Notes: generated by a model from the sequence alone, not told the origin. A DNA stretch of 64,000 bases from Pseudonocardia sp. EC080619-01 (GCF_001420995.1 NZ_CP012185.1:372001-436000); one strand, 5' to 3'. Shown: positions 1 to 8,592, counted from the first letter of the stretch. Numbers and translations are program-made.

Positions 1-146
1 GCATGCGGAACGCCGTAGCCATGCGAAGAAGAAATCTCGGCAAGCCGCTCCGAGGACGCCGCCTCGACCCCACCTCGTACTGCTCGAGTCAGGTAGAGAC
101 GCCCCGCAGGTCGATCGCGTAGGCCTGCAGCGCATTCGGCGACGCG
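1..146 (-). pseudogene. Possible tyrosine recombinase N-terminal remnant
   Basis: Read on the minus strand from position 146 downwards, one frame gives SPNALQAYAIDLRGVST, a stop, then LEQYEVG. This resembles the N-terminal SAM-like core-binding domain of XerC/D-type and phage-type integrases, where the pattern S-P-N-T-x-x-A-Y-x-x-D-L-R is common. The stop TGA stands where a Trp would be expected. The remnant runs off the left edge and ends exactly where the IS256 inverted repeat begins. No catalytic Arg/His/Tyr region is in the window. Weak call based on one short motif. Confidence 0.3.
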
Positions 147-635
147 GGACTGTCCCGATCTCCGGTGTAACTTAGACCGGGCGTAGGTGGCTCGCCGTCT
201 CACCAACGCCTGGACCAGGGCCTGGGGCCACACGGTGGTGATCGAGTCCGGGATTGCTGCTCCTCCCACCGAACCGCGGCGCCGCTGATGTGTGGTCTGC
301 GACGGCCTCAAACTCCGACCACGCGTTTCGTGCCCTTCCTCGACTACGACGTCGAGGTCCGCCGCGTCGTCTGCTCCACGAACGCGATCGAGTCGCTCAA
401 CGCCCGCTACCGCCGCGCGATCAAGGCCCGCGGGCACTTCCCCACTGAGCAGCCGCGCCCAAGTGTCTCTACCTGGTCACCCGCTCGCTGGACCCGACGG
501 GGAAGGGTCGAACGAGGTGGGCGATGCGCTGGAAGCCCGCCCTGAACGCCTTCGCGATCACCTTCGAAGACCGTATCGTCCCCAGCGCCACCTGATCACC
601 ATCCACGCCAGTTACACCGTTGATCGGACAGCCCC
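146..635. mobile_element. Internally deleted IS256-family element
   Basis: The terminal inverted repeats are visible. The left end (146-172) begins GGGACTGTCC and ends CGGTGTAACT. The complement of the right end (610-635) begins GGGCTGTCC and ends in the same CGGTGTAACT, so the ends match over about 25 bases with two small indels. Only about 490 bp lie between them, against about 1.3-1.5 kb for a full IS256-type element, so most of the transposase gene has been deleted while both ends remain. No clear 8-9 bp target duplication is seen. Confidence 0.6.
285..595 (+). pseudogene. IS256-family (Mutator) transposase, C-terminal remnant
   Basis: Three consecutive reading frames together give the conserved C-terminus of IS256 transposases. 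They read FVPFLDYDVEVRRV and CSTNAIESLNARYRRAI (frame starting near 288), then CLYLVTRSLDPTGKGRTRWA and ALNAFAITFED up to the TGA at 593-595. Frameshifts fall near 320 and near 450, just after GHFPTEQ. The DDE Asp residues lie upstream in intact proteins and are absent here. It is a non-functional remnant inside the deleted element with inverted repeats at 146 and 635. Confidence 0.8.
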
Positions 636-958
636 CTCGCGCCGGCTGTAAAAGCGTGTTGTAAAGGCGGCGACTTTTCGGGTGACCACGAGTGTGCCAG
701 TCCTTGTCGGTTCGTTCATTGTCAGCCGGTCGGTCCGCGGGTGATCAGGGGGCGACGTCCGCGGGGTGGAAGTGTCGCACAACTGCGGCTCCTCGCTCCA
801 CGGTCGAGAAGTCGACGGATCTTCTGTGGTGTGCGCGGTTCATGCCCGGTGGGCTGGGTAGTCGGGGACGTCGTCGACCAAGCACTGCATCACGCGGAGA
901 ATGTTAACGGCCTGATCTGATCGGTGAGGCGTTTCAGGGTTAGGCGGATCCAGGGGCG
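596..958. other. Intergenic, no gene seen
   Basis: This stretch lies between the IS256 right end and the IS30 left end. No reading frame in it has recognisable motifs, and no strong hairpin was noticed. Confidence 0.5.
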
Positions 959-1167
959 GATTCAACCGATCGTCGCAACACCGCTTCTGTCGGCGGAATA
1001 TAGCACTTCGTGGAGTGCTTCGCGAGGGGTATTCCAGATGAGCGTCTTTCGCGGTCGGGTATTCAACGAATGTGCTACAGCGGCCAGTTCAGTCGGTCCG
1101 TACCGGGACAAGTCGGTGCCCTTAGGAAAGTACTGGCGGAGTAGGCCGTTGGACGCTCCTATGTTTG

Positions 1168-2235
1168 TCAAGGGCGCTCGGGCTCTGTGGTGGGTCGGGT
1201 GGCGGCCTGGATGCGTCGATAGAGCCGGCGTGCGAGGGCCCGTTTGAGGGACCGACGGATGTCGCGGTGAGTCTTGCCGCGAGCGGTCGCTGCGGCGTGA
1301 TAGGCGCGGGTTTCGGGGTGGCATCGAACGCGGGTGATGGCCACCGTGTGCAACGCTCGGTTGAGGTCGCGGTCGCCTCCACGGTTGAGCCGGTGGCGGA
1401 TGCGTTGTCCACTGCTGGCCTCGAGCGGGGAGACTCCGGCCAGTGCTGCGAAGGCGGCTTCGTCGCGGACCCGACCGCGGTGCGACCAGGACACCAGCAG
1501 TTGCGCCGCGACGACGGGCCCGACTCCTGGCTCGGCGAGCAGCGCCGACCCGGCAGGGTGCTGGGCGACCAGTGCGGCAAGCTCGGGATCTAGCTCATCG
1601 GTCTGGTGCTGGAGGAACCGAATCCTGGCTGCTATCGAGCGCAGCGTCGAGATCGTCACCCGATGCTCGATCTCTGCGGCCGCGGGTGTCTGCAGTGCCT
1701 CGATGCGAACGAGCTGGCGAGCCAGGGACAGCCCACGCAGCTGAGCCCGCAGGTGCTCGGGAGCGACGACGATCAGGCTCTTGAGCTCGTTGATCGCCTT
1801 CGTCCGACTCACGAGGACCCCGGCCCTGGTTGCTAGGACCATCCGCAATGCCGCGCGCAGCCCTCTGGCCCTGGGCAGGGCCTGGAACTCCCGGGAGAGG
1901 GCTTCCCGGGCGGCGCGCACGGCGTCGATGTGGTCGTTCTTCGCGCCGCGGGCACGCTTGACTGCACCGACCTCGACAACTGTCTCCCCGGCCTCGACCA
2001 GGTATCGAGCCAAGCCGGCGGCGAAGCTGCCGGTGCCCTCCAGAGCCCATACCCGCTGTTGCGGGGCGTGCTCGTTGGCCCAGGCCAGCATCCGTTCGTA
2101 GCCCGGTCCGTCTGCGGTGTCGGCAAGATGGGCGCGAACGCCACCGGTGACGGTGTCGAGTACGGCCAGGTCGATGGTGTCGCGGTCGGGGTCGCCGCCG
2201 ATGACGTAGTGGTACTGCTCTGCCAGCATGACCAT
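1168..2235 (-). CDS. IS110-family transposase (bridge-RNA-guided recombinase)
   Basis: Encodes 355 residues, normal for the family. The N-terminal RuvC-like DEDD domain shows the first acidic site in VIGGDPDRDTIDLAV, the second in WALEGTG and a later one in DHIDAVRAAREAL. The C-terminal transposase_20 domain shows the GVGPVVAAQLL helix-hairpin-helix-like segment and SPLEASSGQ, which contains the conserved serine proposed as nucleophile. The frame is uninterrupted and the motifs are intact, so the enzyme may be active. Known members recombine DNA without target duplication, guided by a structured RNA made from their own non-coding end. Confidence 0.92.
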   Translation of the reverse strand: MVMLAEQYHYVIGGDPDRDTIDLAVLDTVTGGVRAHLADTADGPGYERMLAWANEHAPQQRVWALEGTGSFAAGLARYLVEAGETVVEVGAVKRARGAKNDHIDAVRAAREALSREFQALPRARGLRAALRMVLATRAGVLVSRTKAINELKSLIVVAPEHLRAQLRGLSLARQLVRIEALQTPAAAEIEHRVTISTLRSIAARIRFLQHQTDELDPELAALVAQHPAGSALLAEPGVGPVVAAQLLVSWSHRGRVRDEAAFAALAGVSPLEASSGQRIRHRLNRGGDRDLNRALHTVAITRVRCHPETRAYHAAATARGKTHRDIRRSLKRALARRLYRRIQAATRPTTEPERP

Positions 2236-2503
2236 GCGGTTGTCCTCTCACCCAGGGCGAACGCGTCGGCGCCGGCCTGGATGGAGGTCACTGGTCGCGG
2301 CAGCACTGTGAGGGGTCACGCCCGCGGGCGGACAAGCTCCTGATCAAGCCAAGACGAGTGGGCCAGGCCGGCGTCGGTGGACCACGGGACAGGTCAAACG
2401 CAAGGCACGCCAGAAGACGGCCAGTATTCTCGCGAGTCACCCCGGACCACCGGCACCAGCCTGGCCGAGCAGCCCAGCCGGGCCAGCAACGACACACTCA
2501 CAG
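2236..2503 (-). ncRNA. Candidate IS110 bridge RNA region
   Basis: About 268 nt of non-coding sequence separate the left end of IS110 from its transposase start. In IS110-group elements such as IS621 this region encodes the bridge RNA, whose two internal loops pair with target and donor DNA. The location and length fit. The structure was not computed, and the guide loops were not assigned with confidence. Confidence 0.5.
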
Positions 2504-3845
2504 TGTTCTCGTTCGAGCCGCGTTGCCAGGGTGAGTGCGGATCGCAGAAGTAGACGAAAAGTCCGGTGTCCCCGGTCAGCTGAGTGTGGAGTGCCATCTC
2601 TGTGCCGCGATCCCAGGTCAGAGTTCGGCGCATCTTCTCGGGTAGGAAAGCGACAGCCGCGACGATCGCATCTTTGACAGCTTGGGCGCCGTGACCGGCC
2701 AGTTGGGCGCCGTTCTTGACGCGGGCATCTGTGTCGAATCCTTCCATTCTGGGGAGTGGTAGAAGCAGCGTGAAGCGAGTTCTCCGTTCAACGAGTGTCC
2801 CGATCGCTGAGCGGTTCAGACCGATGATCAGGTCGCCCTCCCAGCGGCCGGGCTGGACCCGGTCGAGGACCTCGGCAGGGCGCCGGTCGAGGGTGTGCTC
2901 GGCGGTGATGAACCCTCGCTGGTTGCGCTGCTGGCGTCGAGTGCGTGATCGGGGGGTCCGCAGGGCTTGACCAGTGCGCAAGCAGGTGACGTGCTCGCGG
3001 GACAGTGCCCCGCGACCGTCGATGTAGAGCGCCTGGTAGATGGCCTCGTGGGAGATCCGCATGCTCGGGTCGTCGGGGTAGTCGTGCTGCAGTCGTTCCG
3101 CGATCTGCTCGGGGCTCCAGGCTCGTCCCCACCGGCGATCGGCCCGTCGGGCACGGTTGCGGCCGGTGAACGCCATGTCCGGACCCGGAACGGTCACGCC
3201 GTCCTCGGTGACCAGACGGCCCGAGAGACGCTCTTCCACATAGCGACGTAAGCGTGCATTCTCTGCAAGTTTCGCCGGCTTCGGACGTGCTGCTCGGCGA
3301 TCTCGGTGCCACTGTGCCACCGTCGCCCGATAAGACAAGGACCCCCCATGTGTGGCAGCGTTTCGACGTAGCTCACGAGATATCGTGGACGGGTGTCGAC
3401 CGAGACGGCGCGCGATCTCGCGAACTCTCACTTTCTGGGTGTGCCAGAGCGCGATGAGCTCACGTTCCTCGAACGACAGGTAGCGGCCCGAATGCGTCTT
3501 GAAGATCGCTTGGGGTGTCACACCGCCACGTTCGCGGAACCATCGGCTTCCCACGACTTCCGACACGCCCGCTTCCACGCCCGCGTCCGTACTCGTCACG
3601 CCCCGGGCGACGGCCGCCCAGAACACGCGGCGTCGCTCCACGCGCCCGACGAGCGGCCGCCCGGGCGACACCATCGCCGGACGACCGGTCATTTTCGTGG
3701 CCCAACCTGGCTCTCGTCCCACCCGACACTTCCGCTACGAGGTGTTGCAAGGACCGGTTGAGTCTGGCAGGTCAACCGGCCCCGAAATGGATGAAGGCCG
3801 AAAATCGAGTGGAGATCAGTCCGGTAGGCGTCGGCTCGGCCTGGA

Positions 3846-5126
3846 TCAGCGAGATGCTGGGGCACCAGTGTCGCCGGTGTCGGCGACGATAGGGAGCCGG
3901 ACGATGCCGTTGATGAACATGGATCGAAGGCGATATGGTTCGCTCGTGGTGGCAAAGCGTGGTGCGCGCTTGAGTAGTTCCGTAAACAGGGTGGCGAGTT
4001 CGTTGCGGGCGAGGTGGGCGCCAAGGCAGTAGTGCGGGCCGGGCCCTCCAAAGCCGATGTGCCTATTTCGTAAGCGCCGGACGTCGAACTCGTCGGGCCG
4101 GTCGAAGTGGGACGGGTCCCGGTTCGCCGACCAGTAGAACATGGCGACCTTGGCCCGGGCGGGGACGACGCTGCCACCTATGGTCGCTGCGGTGGACAGC
4201 GTGCGGCGCATGAAGATGATCGGGGAGGACCAGCGGATGATCTCCTCGACTGCGGCCGCAGTGACGGCGTCGGGGTCGGCGAGCCAGACGGTGCGCTGGT
4301 CGGGGTGACGGGTGAGTAGGTAGAAGCCCCAGCTGATCGCATTGCGAGTGGTTTCGCTGCCGGCGGCGAGGAGCAGGATGAAGAAGCTGGCGAGCTCGTC
4401 GGGGCTCAGTCGCTCGCCCTCGATCTCGGCGTGCATCAGTGCCGAGGTCACATCGTCGGTGGGCTCCACGCGTCGTTGTTCGGCAAGTCCGTGCATGAGT
4501 CCGGTCAACTCCCGCGCGGCGGCGAGCAGAGCTGCGAAGCCGCTGCCATGACGTTCGGTATAGCCAGGATCAGCGGACCCCGCCAGCACGTTGGTGCGTT
4601 GGTGGACGAACTCGTGTAACTCCTGGGGGATCCCCATCATGTCGCAGATGATCGTCAGGGGAAACCTGCTGGCGATCGTCTCGACCGCATCGCACTCCCT
4701 GCTCCGGAGGAGGGAGTCGACCGCTGAGGAGGCCGCTCGCTGGATGCTGTCCTGTAGCCCCGCCAGTCGTTTGCGGGTGAAACCCCGGGAGACGATCCGT
4801 CTTAGCCTGGCGTGCCGCGGGTCATCGGTATGAATCATCGAGTCGAGGAATGTGCGCAGTTGGGGTGACAGGTCGGCCAGGGTCGTGGCACCGAGGCCTG
4901 AGGTGAAGATTCCCGGCGCCCGGCTCGCATCGACAATGTCGTCGTAGCGGGTCAGCGCGTAGTAGCCGGCCCCCGGATCGGGGATTGGGCGGGTCGGCGC
5001 TTCGAAGAACGGGAGCTCGGCTCGCCCACGTAGCTCGGCGAACGCGGCCGAACGAGTCTCGAGCGGTTCGGACCAGAAACCGGTGATGTCGGACAGGTCG
5101 AAACCCCATGGTTCGGCCTTGCTCAT
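3846..5126 (-). CDS. Cytochrome P450
   Basis: A 426-residue P450, a haem-thiolate monooxygenase taking electrons from a separate redox partner. The I-helix oxygen-activation motif is LAAGSETTRN, the K-helix ExxR is EEIIR and the haem loop is FGGPGPHYCLGAHLAR with the Cys ligand. The style is closest to bacterial soluble P450s of the CYP124/125/268 type; the substrate is not predictable from this. The start is placed at 5126 because AGAGGA lies about 6 bases upstream; a longer in-frame start at 5189 would overlap the preceding gene. It is the last gene of a minus-strand operon, 43 bp after another P450. No ferredoxin or reductase gene is adjacent. Confidence 0.93.
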   Translation of the reverse strand: MSKAEPWGFDLSDITGFWSEPLETRSAAFAELRGRAELPFFEAPTRPIPDPGAGYYALTRYDDIVDASRAPGIFTSGLGATTLADLSPQLRTFLDSMIHTDDPRHARLRRIVSRGFTRKRLAGLQDSIQRAASSAVDSLLRSRECDAVETIASRFPLTIICDMMGIPQELHEFVHQRTNVLAGSADPGYTERHGSGFAALLAAARELTGLMHGLAEQRRVEPTDDVTSALMHAEIEGERLSPDELASFFILLLAAGSETTRNAISWGFYLLTRHPDQRTVWLADPDAVTAAAVEEIIRWSSPIIFMRRTLSTAATIGGSVVPARAKVAMFYWSANRDPSHFDRPDEFDVRRLRNRHIGFGGPGPHYCLGAHLARNELATLFTELLKRAPRFATTSEPYRLRSMFINGIVRLPIVADTGDTGAPASR

Positions 5127-5169
5127 GCGAATCCTCTGAATCGTGACGTGGCCGTGAAAATTCAGACGG

Positions 5170-6363
5170 TCAGAGATGGACGGTGACATCCAGCCGAGTG
5201 AATCCGCGTAGGATATTGTGCAGCGCGCGCTCCTCGGAGTGGAGCTCGAACCTGGTGACCTTCTCGGCGAGGGCCTCGAAGAGGGCCCCCATCTCCAGTC
5301 GGGCGAGGTTCATGCCGACACAGATGTGTGGTCCGGCGCCGAAGCCCAGGTGGTCGGTGGGGTTGCGGCGCACGTCGAACCGGTCCGGGTCGGGGTAGCG
5401 GCGTTCGTCGCGGTTCGCGGCGCCGTAGAAGGTGATGATTCGCGAGCCGGCGGGCAGCTGGACGCCGTCGATGTCGCAATCCACAGCCACGCTGCGGGAG
5501 AAGTCCTGGATCGGCGCCTCCATGCGGAGGACCTCGTTGATCGCCGATCCGACGAGCGAGGGGTCGTGGCGGACGAGATCCCACTGATCGGGGTGCCGGG
5601 CGAACAAGGAGACGGCACTCGCGATGGCGGAGATCGTCGTGTCCAGGCTGGGGCCCATGTAATCGATCATCATGGCCGGGCACTGCTCGGCGGTGATGGT
5701 TCCGCGGGCGGCGGCGTCGTGGATCGCCTCGGACCAGCTGCCGGGCTTGAGCTTGCCGGGTACCGCCTGGGTGGTGGCGTACTCCATCATCTCGCCGAGG
5801 ACGGGGAAGGAGCTGCGGGTGCGGTCGTTCATCGGCCCGAAGCAGTTGAACATCTCCGAGGCCCAGACCAGCATCCGCTCCCGGCCGTCCTCGGGCAGAC
5901 CGATCAGGTCTGCAACGATCGTGACCGGTAGGTACTGGGCGAGGTCAATGACGGCGTCGAAGCGTCTACGGGTAGTCAGACGGTCGACGAGTTCCCGTGC
6001 CTGTGTGCGGATGTTGTCCTGCAGCGGGCGCAGGGCCTTCGGTGTCAGGGGCTCGGCGATCACGCTTCGTGAGACGCGGTGCGCGGCACCGTCGCTGCAG
6101 AGGGTGTTGCCCCGCAGCACCTGGTTCATCTCGTCGTTCATCATCACGCCGTCGAAGGAGGGGAAGATCTCGGGCGTGCGCAGGATGTGGGATACGGCGT
6201 CGTAGCGAGTTGCGGCGTACATGTTGTAGCGGTCAAGGAAGACGACCGGTCCGGCGTCGCGCAGCTCACGATAGGTCGGCCACGGGTCGAGCAGGACGGC
6301 GTCGGCGTAGACGTCGAGATCCGACCGAGGCCCAGTGATCGTGGTCGGACGAGTGATGGTCAT
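5170..6363 (-). CDS. Cytochrome P450, CYP199-like
   Basis: A 397-residue P450. The haem loop is FGAGPHICVGMNLAR and the K-helix ExxR is EVLR. The I-helix reads DYMGPSLDTTISA: Pro-Ser-Leu precedes the usual Asp-Thr-Thr, instead of the canonical Ala/Gly-Gly-x-Asp/Glu-Thr-Thr. From memory this PSLDTT style is seen in CYP199-type enzymes that act on para-substituted benzoates, so an aromatic acid or phenol substrate is possible but unproven. GGGAG precedes the ATG at 6363. It lies 51 bp after the Dabb gene and 43 bp before the second P450, suggesting one transcript. Confidence 0.92.
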   Translation of the reverse strand: MTITRPTTITGPRSDLDVYADAVLLDPWPTYRELRDAGPVVFLDRYNMYAATRYDAVSHILRTPEIFPSFDGVMMNDEMNQVLRGNTLCSDGAAHRVSRSVIAEPLTPKALRPLQDNIRTQARELVDRLTTRRRFDAVIDLAQYLPVTIVADLIGLPEDGRERMLVWASEMFNCFGPMNDRTRSSFPVLGEMMEYATTQAVPGKLKPGSWSEAIHDAAARGTITAEQCPAMMIDYMGPSLDTTISAIASAVSLFARHPDQWDLVRHDPSLVGSAINEVLRMEAPIQDFSRSVAVDCDIDGVQLPAGSRIITFYGAANRDERRYPDPDRFDVRRNPTDHLGFGAGPHICVGMNLARLEMGALFEALAEKVTRFELHSEERALHNILRGFTRLDVTVHL

Positions 6364-6414
6364 GGATGGCTCCCGATAGATGAAGTTCGACGCCGCACGT
6401 CGGGCCTCCGATGC

Positions 6415-6834
6415 TCAGTCGGAATGCCGGTGCGGCAAAGCGGCGTGATTGATGTTGTTCGGGATGGTGGACATCTTTGCTGTGATGTCTGTTTCGTGCT
6501 GTAGGTATCGTCGCTGCAGTTCGACAAGCTTGGTCTGGATGTCGGGGTCCGGGGCGTCGGTGATATCGAAGGTCTCGAACTGCCCGATCAGCGGGATCCC
6601 GACGCGTGTAGCGGCTGTGTGGGCGGGATGTATGAGGTACTGCCAGTACGCGTCGAGGTCGGCGAGCGCGAACACGGCTCCGATGTCGTGGTCGCCGCCG
6701 ATGTCTCGCCCGACGGTGTGGGACGTGACGAAGTGGTTGTCGCTGCCCGAGCGGTTCAACATGTCGATGACGGCATCGGCCTGGTCCTGGTCGACGTCGT
6801 CTCTCAGGGTGAGGCGGTTGATGTGGTAGATCAT
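6415..6834 (-). CDS. Stress-responsive alpha/beta-barrel (Dabb) protein
   Basis: A 139-residue protein starting MIYHINRLTL. The ferredoxin-like alpha/beta barrel covers about residues 1-100, with FALADLDAYWQYLIHPAHT near the middle, as in Dabb proteins. It is followed by a charged helical tail of about 40 residues that typical Dabb proteins lack. Dabb folds form small dimeric barrels; some are cyclases of polyketide-like aromatics, others are of unknown role. Its ATG overlaps the TGA of the regulator upstream (ATGA, 6831-6834), so the two are probably co-translated. A role in handling an aromatic substrate or product of the two P450s is an inference from context. Confidence 0.8.
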   Translation of the reverse strand: MIYHINRLTLRDDVDQDQADAVIDMLNRSGSDNHFVTSHTVGRDIGGDHDIGAVFALADLDAYWQYLIHPAHTAATRVGIPLIGQFETFDITDAPDPDIQTKLVELQRRYLQHETDITAKMSTIPNNINHAALPHRHSD

Positions 6835-7700
6835 CCTGTTCGCCGATCGTCGGCCGCGTTCTCGGTGAATTCCTGTAGTCCGAGGACGGACAGCAGGCGG
6901 AGCTTGTCGTAGCTCGGGCTGCCCGGCGCGGCGGTGTAGACCAGCAGGCTGTGTGCCTGCTCGGGGTCGATCATCGTTTGGCACTCCAGTTCCAGAGGAC
7001 CCACTTCGGGGTGGACGAAGCGTTTGGACCCGGGCGGCCGGAGTCCGACCTCGTGAGCGGCCCAGATCTCCCGGAACTCGGAACTGGACGACAGCAGGAG
7101 GTCGGCCAACTGTCGGGCCCTCGAGTCGGGGCCGCGCCGCGTGATGATCTCGCGCAGTCCTGCGACATACAGGCGGCCGAGGAAGGCGTGGTCCTCCGGG
7201 GCGTAGAGCATTCGTGTGGCGGGGTCGGTGAACCAGCGATAGCCGATGCTGCGGGCGGGGCCGGTGAGTGTCGCGGTGTCACCGTTGAGGGCGGTGGCGG
7301 CCGGAGTCTGACGTAGCGTCTCGCCGAGCTCAGTGACGATCTCGGCCGGAGTGTCGGCGAGCCGGTCGAAGATCCGTAGCAGACCGGGGCTGATGTGGTC
7401 CCCGGCCATGTCTCTGGAGGGAGGGTGGTGGCCGGCGAGGCGAAAAAGGTGGTCGCGTTCGGGCAGGGAAAGGTGCAGTCCCTGGGCGATGGAGGCGACC
7501 ATCTGGGTCGAGGGTCGGGGTCCCCGTTCGCGCTCGAGGCGGGCGTAGTAGTCGGTAGAGATGTGGCCGAGGGCGGCGACTTCTTCTCTGCGTAGTCCGT
7601 TGGTTCTGCGTCGTTGTCCGCGGGGGAGCCCGACGTCCTCGGGCTGGAGTGCTTCGCGGCGGTGACGGAGGAACGCCGCCAGCCCTGCACGATCGATCAC
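6831..7700 (-). CDS. XRE-family regulator with MmyB-like ligand-binding domain
   Basis: A 289-residue transcriptional regulator. Residues about 8-75 form the helix-turn-helix (RREEVAALGHISTDYYARLE). The rest is the PAS-like MmyB domain, recognised by the C-terminal signature PGSKRFVHPEVGPLELECQT. Actinobacterial MmyB-type regulators usually bind small lipophilic ligands and control adjacent oxidoreductase genes. It heads an apparent minus-strand operon with the Dabb protein and two P450s. It faces a divergent gene across a 199 bp gap that is the likely operator. Confidence 0.9.
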   Translation of the reverse strand: MIDRAGLAAFLRHRREALQPEDVGLPRGQRRRTNGLRREEVAALGHISTDYYARLERERGPRPSTQMVASIAQGLHLSLPERDHLFRLAGHHPPSRDMAGDHISPGLLRIFDRLADTPAEIVTELGETLRQTPAATALNGDTATLTGPARSIGYRWFTDPATRMLYAPEDHAFLGRLYVAGLREIITRRGPDSRARQLADLLLSSSSEFREIWAAHEVGLRPPGSKRFVHPEVGPLELECQTMIDPEQAHSLLVYTAAPGSPSYDKLRLLSVLGLQEFTENAADDRRTG

Positions 7701-7899
7701 GATGTCCTCCGCGGTGTTCGGTGATGGTTCGTTCGTACCGGTTGCCTCGAGGCCCAGCCACGGCCTGTCGATCCCCCTCTCGGTTGCGGCCGCCGGGGTG
7801 CGGCAGCGGTCCGGTCAACCGGGGATTGAGAGGCCGTGGCGGCCCGGGAGGCGTGGCTGCAGGCTGCGGAAGACCCGCAGTCACAACAGAGGAGCGACC
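7701..7899. promoter_or_regulatory. Divergent promoter region, XRE operon / DUF3159 gene
   Basis: A 199 bp gap lies between divergent starts at 7700 (minus) and 7900 (plus). It must hold the promoters of both. No unambiguous -35/-10 pair was seen. AGAGGAG stands just before the plus-strand ATG. Confidence 0.4.
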
Positions 7900-8592
7900 A
7901 TGACGTCCGAAGGACCAACACCACCCGAGATGAACACCGAGCCCGCTCGGCCGGTCACCGTCGGCTCCGTCGCTCGGCAGGCGATCGAGCGCTCGGGAGG
8001 CGTGTCCGGCATCGTCGTCACGGCCGCTCCGATCGTCGCGTTCGTCGCGGTGAACGCCCTCAGCGGACCGGGCTGGGCGGCAGCCGCCGTCGGCGTGACC
8101 GCCGTCGTGGTCCTGGGCCTGCGGCTGGCCCGGCGGAAGTCCTTGCGGGGGCCCCTGGGCGGGCTCGGCGTCGCCGTGGTCTGCGCGCTCGTCGCTGTGG
8201 CGACTGGTGAGGCACGGGCCTTCTTCCTGCTCCCGAGCCTGCTCCCGGCGGTCCTGCTGGTCCTGTTCGTCGGGTCGGTCATCGTTGGCCGACCGGCGAC
8301 TGGCATCTTGCTGAATCGTCTGGCCGGCGGCCCGACCGACTGGCGGACTCGGCCTCGGTTGATGCGGGTCTACGTCCTCACCACGCTCGCCGGGATCGGC
8401 ATCCATATCACCAACTTGACCGTCCGGATCGTGCTGTATCTGGCCGACCAGCCGGCGTGGTTGGCCGTCGTGCAGATCGCCGTCGGACCGGTGGTCGCCA
8501 CGCTGGTCGTCACCACGCTCATCGCTGCCCGCCGCGTCATGCGCCGCGGCGCGCCCCCGGTACCCGACAAGGACACGCTCCAGCTGACCTGA
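7900..8592 (+). CDS. DUF3159 family membrane protein
   Basis: A 230-residue integral membrane protein starting MTSEGPTPPE, with AGAGGAG 5-6 bases upstream. An upstream in-frame start at 7702 would cross into the divergent promoter region and is less likely. After a cytoplasmic N-terminus of about 30 residues come about six hydrophobic segments, among them GIVVTAAPIVAFVAVNAL, FLLPSLLPAVLLVLFVGS and VQIAVGPVVATLVVTTLIAA. The arrangement matches the actinobacterial DUF3159 family of unknown function. It is divergent from the XRE-P450 operon, so shared regulation is possible. Confidence 0.75.
   Translation: MTSEGPTPPEMNTEPARPVTVGSVARQAIERSGGVSGIVVTAAPIVAFVAVNALSGPGWAAAAVGVTAVVVLGLRLARRKSLRGPLGGLGVAVVCALVAVATGEARAFFLLPSLLPAVLLVLFVGSVIVGRPATGILLNRLAGGPTDWRTRPRLMRVYVLTTLAGIGIHITNLTVRIVLYLADQPAWLAVVQIAVGPVVATLVVTTLIAARRVMRRGAPPVPDKDTLQLT

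Larger units (their letters stand above)
1151..2503. mobile_element. IS110-family element inserted in IS30 transposase gene
   Basis: The boundaries are inferred from where IS30 coding sequence stops (about 2503) and resumes (1150). The element is about 1.35 kb and carries one transposase gene on the minus strand, about 270 bp of non-coding DNA upstream of it and only about 17 bp after its stop. This asymmetric layout is that of the IS110 group, where the non-coding left end encodes the bridge RNA. No long inverted repeats are visible, as expected for the family. Confidence 0.75.
962..3722 (-). pseudogene. IS30-family transposase, split by IS110
   Basis: The 5' part (3722 down to about 2503) encodes a helix-turn-helix region (SFEERELIALWHTQKVRVRE, then GRHPSTISRELRRNA) and the integrase core with WEGDLIIG and TWDRGTEMA. 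It ends at CDPHSPWQRGSNENT. The family normally continues NGLLRQYFPKGTDLS, and exactly that resumes at about 1150 on the same strand and runs to 962 (NGLLRQYFPKGTDLSRYGP, LNTRPRKTL). Joining 2503 to 1150 rebuilds an uninterrupted protein of normal architecture. The gene is therefore broken only by the IS110 insertion between ENT and NGL. After the break the 5' part reads into IS110 and ends at 2394. Confidence 0.85.
959..3764. mobile_element. IS30-family element interrupted by an IS110 element
   Basis: Imperfect inverted repeats bound the element. The left end (959-984) reads GATTCAACCGATCGTCGCAA, and the complement of the right end (3739-3764) reads GACTCAACCGGTCCTTGCAA. Both continue with CACC. 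The total length is about 2.8 kb. Subtracting the nested IS110 (about 1.35 kb) leaves about 1.45 kb, larger than classical IS30 but usual for actinobacterial members with a long N-terminal extension. No short target duplication is obvious. Confidence 0.75.

Noticed and set aside
2410..2435. A GAGAATACTGG-like stretch in the IS110 non-coding region resembling the target GAGAACAC
   Set aside because: The similarity is too short and was not supported by a folded structure; guide loops were left unassigned.
7330..8406. A 358-codon minus-strand frame
   Set aside because: It overlaps the DUF3159 gene antisense and the XRE gene in another frame, and consists of Arg/Pro/Asp-rich sequence only.
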